From assembly GCF_001423495.1 (NCBI RefSeq), contig NZ_LMOG01000016.1, positions 44 to 35,484 on the forward strand: a stretch of 35,441 nt of DNA, given 5' to 3'. Source of the DNA: Xanthomonas sp. Leaf131. Its GTDB lineage: Bacteria; Pseudomonadota; Gammaproteobacteria; Xanthomonadales; Xanthomonadaceae. Both the position numbers and the translations under genes were made by a program. The notes below the pieces were generated by a model, which made no database searches, was not told the origin of the DNA, and saw nothing but the letters and a program-made list of their open reading frames with translations. How positions within the stretch are numbered: position 1 is the stretch's first letter; every line of letters begins with the position of its first letter. Of the stretch, positions 1 through 6,030 are shown piece after piece.

Positions 1-66
1 TAGGGAAACTCTGAACAACGCACCACAGATACGCGACACTACCCGCCTCATGTTGAGGAGTGATCC

Positions 67-1047
67 ATGCAACTGACGTTCGGTGACGCTGAGGGCCTGG
101 GTAAACGCAAGCAGACTCGCCGGGAGATCTTCCTGGCCGAGATGGAGCAGGTGGCTCCGTGGCAACAACTGCTGGGTCTGATCGCGCCGCACTATCCGGT
201 GTCGGGGCGGCCAGGTCGGCAGCCGTACGCACTGGCGACGATGTTGCGCATTCATCTGCTGCAGCAGTGGTATGCGTTGAGCGATCCGGCGATGGAAGAA
301 GCGTTGCACGAGATCCCGACTTTGCGGCGCTTTGCCCAGCTCGGTGGGTTGGACGACATTCCCGACGAGACCACGATTCTCAACTTCCGGCGCCTGCTGG
401 AGAGCCATGGCCTTGCCGCACGGATGTTGGAAGCGGTCAACGCGCATCTGGCGCGCAAGGGCCAGAGCCTGCGGTCGGGCACGATCGTCGATGCGACGCT
501 GATCGCTGCGCCCAGTTCGACCAAGAATGCCGGTCACGCGCGCGACCCTGAGATGCATCAGACCAAGAAGGGCAATCAGTGGTATTTCGGGATGAAGGCG
601 CACATCGGCGTGGATGAGTTTTCCGGGCTGGTGCACCATGTCCATTGCACAGCCGCCAATGTCGCCGATGTCACGGTGACGCACACGTTGCTGCATGGCA
701 AAGAAGACAGCGTATTCGGCGACAGCGGCTACACCGGCGCGGACAAACGCGAAGAACTGCAGGCCTGCAAGGCTGCATTCTTCATCGCCGCCAGGCCATC
801 GACGGTGCAAGCCATCGGCAACAAACGCGAGCGTGATCGGGAACAGCGTTGGGAACACTTCAAGGCCAGCGTGCGCGCGAAGGTGGAGCATCCGTTCCGG
901 GTGATCAAGCGCCAGTTCGGCTACACCAAGGTCCGCTATCGCGGCCTGGCCAAGAACACCGCGCAGGTGCTGACCTTGTTTGCGCTGTCAAACCTTTGGA
1001 TGAAGCGAAAGCAGTTACTGCCGGCTATGGGGAGCGTGCGCCTGTAA
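67..1047 (+). CDS. IS5-family DDE transposase
   Basis: This 326-residue protein catalyses cut-and-paste or copy transposition of its own element by DDE chemistry. The N-terminal third (about residues 1-110) carries the family's DNA-binding region, including a GRPGRQPYALATMLRIHLLQ segment. The predicted catalytic residues are D142 in TIVDATLI, D219 in VFGDSGYTG and E274 in RAKVEHPFRVIKRQFG, the last forming the Y-R-E region typical of IS4/IS5 enzymes. The length is normal for the IS5 group and there is no frameshift or internal stop, so the gene appears intact. The ATG at 67 follows a GAGGAG-like ribosome site at about 55-60. The other long frames here (for example 849-1682) are shadows. Confidence 0.93.
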   Translation: MQLTFGDAEGLGKRKQTRREIFLAEMEQVAPWQQLLGLIAPHYPVSGRPGRQPYALATMLRIHLLQQWYALSDPAMEEALHEIPTLRRFAQLGGLDDIPDETTILNFRRLLESHGLAARMLEAVNAHLARKGQSLRSGTIVDATLIAAPSSTKNAGHARDPEMHQTKKGNQWYFGMKAHIGVDEFSGLVHHVHCTAANVADVTVTHTLLHGKEDSVFGDSGYTGADKREELQACKAAFFIAARPSTVQAIGNKRERDREQRWEHFKASVRAKVEHPFRVIKRQFGYTKVRYRGLAKNTAQVLTLFALSNLWMKRKQLLPAMGSVRL

Positions 1048-1063
1048 CCCGGGCAATTCCCAC

Positions 1064-1260
1064 GGAAAACGCCAGAGATGGCGAAAATTCAAAGATCCAA
1101 ACGCGACTCTCCGGAACGATGCGACATCCCGCACTCTCAGGCCTCTTTGTTCAGACCCTCCTGGAAAACGCCAGAGATGGCGAAAATTCAAAGATCCAAA
1201 CGCGACTCTCCGGAACGATGCGACATCCCGCACTCTCAGGCCTCTTTGTTCAGACCCTCC
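1064..1260 (+). repeat. Tandem duplication of the IS right end (2 x 98 bp)
   Basis: Positions 1064-1161 and 1163-1260 are identical 98-bp copies separated by a single T at 1162, a period of 99 bp. Each copy starts GGAAAACGCCAGAGATGG and ends TTGTTCAGACCCTCC, so each carries a complete right terminal inverted repeat. The element therefore has two possible right ends. Only the outer one abuts the CTAG target sequence. The duplication could reflect slippage or recombination at the short GGAAA homology shared with the left IS end. Confidence 0.95.
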
Positions 1261-1319
1261 CTAGCGCCGATGCAGCGCCGCTGGGGAGCGACGCATGTTG
1301 GTTGATATCGCGCAGTGGG

Positions 1320-2186
1320 TTACAGCGTAACGGCGCCGCCGGCGATGGTCAGCAAGGTGCCGGAGGTGTAACTGGCGGTGTCTGCTGCCAGCATCACGTA
1401 CGCCGATGCCAGCTCGACCGGTTGCCCAGGGCGGCCCATCGGCGTCTGGCTACCGAAGTTTTCCACCGACTCTTCGTCCATGCCTGCTGGAATGAACGGT
1501 GTCCAGATCGGGCCGGGCAGCACTGCATTGACGCGGATGTGCTTATCCGCCAGCACGCCCGCCAGACCGATGGTGAGGTTGGCCAGCGCGCCCTTGGTAG
1601 CGGCATAGGGCAGGATATTCGGTGTGGGTTTCTTGGACTGCACCGAGGCGGTATTGATGATGGAGCCACCTTCTTTCATTAGCGGCACCGACAGCTGCAC
1701 CAGATGGAACAGCGCGTGCACATTGGTGTCGAAGGTCTTGCGCCATTCGTCCAGGGTAATGTCTTCGAAGCTTTCAAAATATTTTTGATAGCCTGCGTTG
1801 TTGACCAGGATATCCAGACCGCCGAAGGCGCTGTTGACCTGATCGATCAATGCTGCAGCCTGGCTGGGGTCGCTGATATCGCAACCCACCAAGAGTGCCT
1901 TGACGCCTGCTTTCTCGATCAGCGCACCGATCTTGGCAGCGTCTTCCTGCTCGTCGGGAAGATACGCGATCGCCACATCGGCACCTTCGCGTGCATACGC
2001 GATCGCCACCGCAGCGCCGATGCCACTATCGCCGCCGGTGATCAGCGCACGCTTGCCTTTCAGTTGACCATGACCAACGTAGCTGTCTTCGCCGTGATCC
2101 GGGCGCGGGTCCATCTTTTCTGTCTTGCCGGGGAAACTCTGCTGCTGCGACTTGAATGGCGGGCGCGGATAATTGGGTACGGGCAT
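1320..2186 (-). CDS. SDR family NAD(P)-dependent oxidoreductase (YghA / general stress protein 39-like)
   Basis: This predicted 288-residue soluble short-chain dehydrogenase/reductase likely reduces aldehydes or ketones with NADPH or NADH. It has a long polar N-terminal extension (PVPNYPRPPFKSQQQ...) before the Rossmann fold, as in the YghA/GSP39 subgroup. The cofactor motif GGDSGIG is at 51-57, NNAG near 129-132, and the catalytic set is N155, S181, Y194 and K198 (YAATK). I chose the ATG at 2186 because AGGAGA lies 6-7 bases upstream; an in-frame start ten codons earlier lacks such a site. The gene ends about 55 bp from the IS right end. The exact substrate is unknown. Family members are often stress-induced. 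Confidence 0.88.
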   Translation of the reverse strand: MPVPNYPRPPFKSQQQSFPGKTEKMDPRPDHGEDSYVGHGQLKGKRALITGGDSGIGAAVAIAYAREGADVAIAYLPDEQEDAAKIGALIEKAGVKALLVGCDISDPSQAAALIDQVNSAFGGLDILVNNAGYQKYFESFEDITLDEWRKTFDTNVHALFHLVQLSVPLMKEGGSIINTASVQSKKPTPNILPYAATKGALANLTIGLAGVLADKHIRVNAVLPGPIWTPFIPAGMDEESVENFGSQTPMGRPGQPVELASAYVMLAADTASYTSGTLLTIAGGAVTL

Positions 2187-2420
2187 CGTTCGTCTCCTGA
2201 CGCTGGGGGATGACATGAAGTGCGTGCCAGTGTGGTCACGTTGACGTCAACATCCGGACTAGGCCATGTGCGCGGCATGTGTGTGTTACCGCAGCGCTGC
2301 GCTCGATGCGTCCATGCCACCCGCCCGCGCCCAGCTGCAATGGGTGTGCACAGTGAGCGCAAACTTCATGCGCCTTTGCCGATCGCGGCCGATACTCCGC
2401 TCACTATCAGGAGCTCACCC

Positions 2421-3062
2421 ATGTTTTTCCGTCGCAATGGGCTGTCGTTGTGTCTGCTTGCGCTGACGCTGGTGTTTATCGGCGGTCAGATCTATGCCGG
2501 CCTGCATGCCTACAACGCAGAGTTGGCCGAGCAGGGTCAGCCGACGCTGCGGTTGGCGGCGTATCTGCACAGTGCGCATTTCATGTCGGCCCTGTTCGAA
2601 AACTGGGAAAGCGAGTTTCTGCAGATGGGCATGTACGTGCTGCTGACCGTCAAGCTGCGTCAGGTGGGCTCGGCCGAGTCGCGTCCGCTCGATCCTGCTG
2701 AAGAAACCACCGTGATCAAGCCGGGCCCCAAGCCATGGCCGGTACGCGCAGGCGGGTTCTGGCTACGCCTGTACCAGCATTCGTTGGCGATTGCGTTCGG
2801 CGCGTTGTTCCTGATGAGTTTCGTGCTGCATCTGATCGGCAGCTGGCGGCTGGAATTGCTCGAGCGCGCGCAGAAGGGCTTGCCGCCCATCACCGTGTTC
2901 GACCATTTCACCGATGCCGGGTTCTGGTTCGAGTCGATGCAGAACTGGCAGAGCGAATTCCTGGCAGTGTTCGCCCTGGTGGTGCTGACCATCTGGTTGC
3001 GTCAGAAGGATTCGCCGCAGTCCAAAGCGGTGGAGGCGCCGCATTCGCAGACCGGTGACTAA
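2421..3062 (+). CDS. DUF6766-like integral membrane protein
   Basis: This 213-residue protein has four predicted membrane segments arranged as two related halves. The first half has an N-terminal hydrophobic helix (LCLLALTLVFIGGQIY) and the motif ENWESEFLQM. The second half has a helix near residues 122-145 and the motif QNWQSEFLAV, each followed by another helix. The repeated NWxSEFL signature points to an internal duplication and matches my recollection of the DUF6766 family. No biochemical function is known. The ATG at 2421 has AGGAG at 2409-2413; the frame is open further upstream but that part looks noncoding. It diverges from the SDR gene across about 230 bp, so the two may share a regulatory region. 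Confidence 0.75.
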   Translation: MFFRRNGLSLCLLALTLVFIGGQIYAGLHAYNAELAEQGQPTLRLAAYLHSAHFMSALFENWESEFLQMGMYVLLTVKLRQVGSAESRPLDPAEETTVIKPGPKPWPVRAGGFWLRLYQHSLAIAFGALFLMSFVLHLIGSWRLELLERAQKGLPPITVFDHFTDAGFWFESMQNWQSEFLAVFALVVLTIWLRQKDSPQSKAVEAPHSQTGD

Positions 3063-3188
3063 AACGCACCGATCACGATTGCGATCGGTAGTCGACGTAA
3101 ATCTCACGCCACCACGCAGCTTCTTTCACCCGCCTGCAATGCGCGCCTGCCTAGCGTGGTGCGACGACAACGATGCAGGAGCACAGCA

Positions 3189-3374
3189 ATGGGTAGCGAA
3201 CCGAAAAAGCCATGGGGTCCGGACGACGACCAGAAGAAGCCGTTTACGCCGCAGGAGCAGCGCAACGAGCATTTCGACTGGAAGGCGCCAGATATGCCGG
3301 ATGAGGACCCCGAGGTCAACAAGGCCGACCCCGAGCACGACTACGAACGCCCGGACGGGACGGAAAAACGCTGA
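3189..3374 (+). CDS. Small hydrophilic hypothetical protein (61 aa)
   Basis: This short protein is rich in Asp, Glu, Pro and Lys and has no hydrophobic segment or Cys, so it is probably cytosolic and perhaps intrinsically disordered. Recognisable stretches are KKPWGPDDDQKKPFTPQEQ and DMPDEDPEVNKADPEHDYE. The ATG at 3189 has a consensus AGGAG at 3177-3181, and a strong intrinsic terminator begins about 25 bp after the stop, so translation of this frame is well supported despite its size. It follows the DUF6766-like gene in the same direction with a gap of about 125 bp. I do not recognise a function. Confidence 0.72.
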   Translation: MGSEPKKPWGPDDDQKKPFTPQEQRNEHFDWKAPDMPDEDPEVNKADPEHDYERPDGTEKR

Positions 3375-3397
3375 GGCCCCCGCAAGGCAATATCTCT

Positions 3398-3427
3398 AAA
3401 AGCGCCCGCACCCGCGGGCGTTTTTCG
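3398..3427 (+). terminator. Intrinsic terminator after the 61-aa gene
   Basis: The perfect 7-bp stem CGCCCGC (3403-3409) / GCGGGCG (3414-3420) has a 4-base loop, is preceded by AAAA and is followed by TTTTTCGTTT. Confidence 0.88.
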
Positions 3428-3430
3428 TTT

Positions 3431-3928
3431 GACAGGCGAACTGTTTGAGGCGATCCATGCACACGCTCTGCACAGGCGGCGGGTAGGCTGTTGTCAACAC
3501 ATCGGACCCGGCCGCTGCACATTGCGGGTCCCGTCCAGCGCCCGAATCGGCGTTGGCTCGCGTCAGCGCCGACTGGCATCCCGGTTGTGATCACCAACGC
3601 AAGCGAGCTGATCCATCGCTCCATTCACGTCGGCATCCGCCTCGGACTGGCGTGCCAACCGCCGCAAAACCTTGCATTGCTTGGCGCTTCGATCACTTCA
3701 ACGTGGCGACCGAGCACAACCGTGACGCTTGGCACTGGCATCGCTCACGATTGCCGGGCGTACTTCGGTCGACCTGGCGTAACGGGCTCAACTTGGTGCG
3801 AGGACAGCGCCGGATCCGATAGTCGTGACCGTAGCGTGTAGCATCTGGGTGACGTGTAGGCGCCTTCTTCGCGCCGTCGTCACAATTCTCAACTGAACAT
3901 GTACTAGTCATTGCGGACAGAAGCGCTC
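3431..3928. other. About 500 bp without a convincing gene
   Basis: Open frames exist on both strands (for example 3491-3841 plus), but their composition is Arg/Ser/His-rich and no domain or good ribosome site supports them. The stretch probably holds the promoter and leader of the downstream sigma-54-dependent regulator. The best candidate signal is a -24/-12-like element at 3730-3745. Confidence 0.5.
3730..3745 (+). promoter_or_regulatory. Candidate sigma-54 (-24/-12) promoter
   Basis: The sequence TGGCACTGGCATCGCT matches the RpoN consensus TGGCACG-N4-TTGCW at ten of twelve defined positions and keeps the essential GG and GC spaced by ten bases. It lies about 185 bp upstream of the sigma-54 activator gene at 3929 and points toward it. 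A single motif match in GC-rich DNA can occur by chance. Confidence 0.38.
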
Positions 3929-5209
3929 ATGGACCGTCTTTCCTGCGCCATCATCGACGACGACGTGGAGTTCTGCGATCAGGTGGTTGAGTTAGCCACC
4001 GATAGCGGCTTCCGTGCCAAGGGCATGCACACGCTCGGCGAAGCCAGCCGTTGGCTGGACAGCAACTTCCCCGACCTGCTGGTCGTGGACGTTGGCTTGC
4101 CTGACGGCAGCGGTTTCGACCTGATCGAACGGCTGGACCCGGATCACTCGCCACAGATCGTGGTGGTCTCGGGCGATTACGCCTATGAGACCCAGGGCCG
4201 CGCGCAGCAATTCGGTGTCAGCGAGTTTTTGACCAAGCCGTTCGCTCCGGAACGTCTGGAGCGCGTGCTCGGTGGGATGCGCGAAGCGCAGCAGGGCAAC
4301 CTGGGCATCATCGGCAACAGCGACAGCATCGTGATGCTGCGCAAGGACATCGTGCGCGTTGCGCCGACCGATCTGAACGTGCTGGTGACCGGTGAAACCG
4401 GCACCGGCAAGGATCTGGTCGCACGCGCCATCCATCGCGTGTCCGGCCGACGCGGCCGCTTCGTGCCGGTCAACTGCGGCGCAATCCCGGAAGAATTGCT
4501 GGCCAGCCAGTTGTTCGGCCATGAGCGCGGCAGCTTCACCGGCGCCGATCGCCGGCATGCCGGATTCCTGGAGCAGGCGGCCGATGGCACGCTGTTCCTG
4601 GATGAGATCGGCGAGATGCCCACGCGCCTGCAGGTGTATCTGTTGCGTGCGATCGAGTCGCGCAGCTTCATGCGCGTGGGCGGCAGCGAAGAAATTCCGC
4701 TGGACGCACGCGTGGTGGCAGCGACGCATCAGCATGTGCAGCGCGAGCACGGCGTGCTGCGTGAGGACCTGTTCTATCGACTCAACGAGTATCCGATCCA
4801 GGTGCCGCCGCTGCGCGAACGGCGTGGCGATGCACGCTTGCTGGGCCTGCGGGTGATCGACGAGCTCAATGTCAAATACGGCGCGCGCAAGCTGCCGACC
4901 AAGTCGTTGCTGCGCTATCTGGCGCATCACACCTGGCCGGGCAACGTACGCGAGCTGCGTTCGTTCATCCGCTATCTGTATCTGCGTTCGGATGGCGACT
5001 TGCTGATTGCGCCCGATGTGGAGCAGGCCGTGCCGCAGGCCGATCAGGATGGCTTGCTGATTCCGGCCGGCTGGACCATGCGCCAGGCCGAAGACGCGAT
5101 GATCGAAGCCGCACTGGCACGCACCCGCTTCAACAAGAAGGCGGCCGCGCGCGAGTTGGGAATCAGCGTGCGTACGCTGCACAACCGGCTCAGCGACAAG
5201 GATGCGTAG
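3929..5209 (+). CDS. Sigma-54-dependent response regulator (NtrC family)
   Basis: This 426-residue cytosolic transcription activator would remodel RNA polymerase-sigma-54 using ATP after phosphorylation. The receiver domain (about 1-120) has an acidic pocket IIDDD, phosphoacceptor D54 in VVDVGLPDGSG and a conserved Lys in LTKPF. The AAA+ domain (about 130-370) has Walker A GETGTGKD (155-162), the sigma-54 contact loop GSFTGA (201-206), Walker B LFLDEIGEM, and an arginine-finger region REDLFYRL. The C-terminus (about 385-426) is a Fis-type helix-turn-helix (KKAAARELGISVRTLHNRL). The loop is GSFTGA rather than GAFTGA, a tolerated variant. I use the ATG at 3929; an in-frame TTG at 3911 is possible. 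The next gene starts on the last base of its stop codon, implying translational coupling and joint function. Confidence 0.93.
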   Translation: MDRLSCAIIDDDVEFCDQVVELATDSGFRAKGMHTLGEASRWLDSNFPDLLVVDVGLPDGSGFDLIERLDPDHSPQIVVVSGDYAYETQGRAQQFGVSEFLTKPFAPERLERVLGGMREAQQGNLGIIGNSDSIVMLRKDIVRVAPTDLNVLVTGETGTGKDLVARAIHRVSGRRGRFVPVNCGAIPEELLASQLFGHERGSFTGADRRHAGFLEQAADGTLFLDEIGEMPTRLQVYLLRAIESRSFMRVGGSEEIPLDARVVAATHQHVQREHGVLREDLFYRLNEYPIQVPPLRERRGDARLLGLRVIDELNVKYGARKLPTKSLLRYLAHHTWPGNVRELRSFIRYLYLRSDGDLLIAPDVEQAVPQADQDGLLIPAGWTMRQAEDAMIEAALARTRFNKKAAARELGISVRTLHNRLSDKDA

Positions 5210-5445
5210 TGGTGGATAGCCCCAATGGGCGGCGGCGCGAGCTGCTGCACCAGGTCCGTAACCGTCTCAACGTGATGGGCTTTGCGTTGTATTCGCTACG
5301 CGAAGACACCTCCAAGCCGATGCAGACGCTGCGTACCGCACATCAATCCGCGGTCGAGCTGCTCAATCAATTGGGCGAAGAAGAACGCGCATTGCAGCAA
5401 GCCGCCGACGCTTCGGCCGCCCGCCCCGATCAGGCCGGTCAGTGA
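5209..5445 (+). CDS. Small protein with histidine-kinase-like H-box, coupled to the sigma-54 regulator
   Basis: This 78-residue protein starts at GTG 5209 (or the adjacent GTG 5212), sharing the G of the preceding TAG stop. Its core LLHQVRNRLNVMGFALYSL resembles the phosphoacceptor helix of HisKA_2/HWE kinases, whose signature is H-x-[VT]-[KR]-N-x-L. A second amphipathic helix follows (TLRTAHQSAVELLNQLGEEERAL), so the whole could fold as a two-helix DHp-like hairpin. There is no ATP-binding domain, sensor or membrane segment. It may act as a phosphotransfer intermediate, a phosphatase or a dimerising partner of the adjacent regulator; these roles are inference. Its 3' end overlaps the convergent response regulator gene by 7 bp. 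Confidence 0.72.
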   Translation: MVDSPNGRRRELLHQVRNRLNVMGFALYSLREDTSKPMQTLRTAHQSAVELLNQLGEEERALQQAADASAARPDQAGQ

Positions 5446-5822
5446 TGCTCGACCGCCTGCGCCTGGTTGCTCAACAGCGTGGTAATGGTCTGCGGGTTGT
5501 ACGGCTTCATGCAATACGACAGATGCGCAAACCGCAACGGTAGCGTGTGGCGTTCGTAACCCGAGCAGAACGAAAACGGCACGCCGCGCTCAAGCAATGC
5601 ATCGGCCACCGGAAAGATCGCCTGGCCACGCACGTTGACGTCGAGCAACGCGCCATCGATCGCCGCGCCAGAGGTCACCAGTGCCAGCGCGTCTGCCACA
5701 TTGCTGACCGGGCCGACCACCTGCACACCGGCTTCCACCAGCAAGGCGTGCAGCGCTTCGGCCAGCAGATAATCGTCTTCTACCACGAGAATGCGGCGGC
5801 CCTTATACAGACTGTCGAGCAT
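5439..5822 (-). CDS. Single-domain response regulator (receiver only)
   Basis: This 127-residue protein is a stand-alone CheY-like receiver with no output domain. The acidic pocket is E15-D16-D17, the phosphoacceptor is D61 in LLDVNVRG, and the conserved Lys is K106 in CMKPY. The stretch DVNVRGQAIFPVADALLERGVPF is characteristic of small receivers that accompany HWE-type kinases, which fits its divergent position next to the HWE hybrid kinase. The start at 5822 has a GGGGTG sequence upstream on the minus strand; the longer in-frame extension is not protein-like. The last 7 bp overlap the end of the convergent H-box gene, the two stops being read from TCAGTGA. It may carry phosphate from the kinase to a partner. 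Confidence 0.9.
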   Translation of the reverse strand: MLDSLYKGRRILVVEDDYLLAEALHALLVEAGVQVVGPVSNVADALALVTSGAAIDGALLDVNVRGQAIFPVADALLERGVPFSFCSGYERHTLPLRFAHLSYCMKPYNPQTITTLLSNQAQAVEHH

Positions 5823-6030
5823 GTGCACCCCGAAAGTGGTTGCGCAGTCAGGCGACGCGCAAGTCCATGGTGCGCGCACCGCAGGTGAATGCTGTGCACA
5901 AGCAGACACGTCCAGAAGTCACCTGTGCAATGCGCCGCCTATGCGCTGCGCTGCATAGCGGTCGAGGCGGGTTTGCGCCATCATCACCGATTGCGCTTGG
6001 GTCCTGGCGCCACTGACATGATGGCCTGCC

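Larger units (their letters stand above)
4..1260 (+). mobile_element. IS5-family insertion sequence, complete
   Basis: The element holds one transposase gene and ends in imperfect inverted repeats. The left end reads GGAAACTCTGAACAA and the complement of the right end reads GGAGGGTCTGAACAA. CTAG follows the right end at 1261-1264 and TAG precedes the left end at 1-3, where the window begins. This fits the 4-bp YTAR target duplication of the IS5 subgroup, although the first base of the left copy is outside the window. The right end is unusual because its last 98 bp occur twice in tandem, giving an internal second terminal repeat near 1161. The element sits between whatever lies left of the window and the 3' end of the SDR gene and disrupts no visible reading frame. 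Confidence 0.88.

Noticed and set aside
849..1682. Plus-strand open frame running from the transposase through the IS right end into the SDR gene
   Set aside because: It overlaps two well-supported genes in other frames, reads the 98-bp IS repeat twice as identical peptide, and has no domain or ribosome site.
3571..3590. Second sigma-54-like sequence TGGCATCCCGGTTGTG
   Set aside because: It lacks the essential GC of the -12 element, unlike the candidate at 3730-3745.
3992..5182. 396-codon minus-strand frame antisense to the sigma-54 regulator
   Set aside because: It is a composition-driven shadow; the plus strand carries intact receiver, AAA+ and helix-turn-helix motifs.
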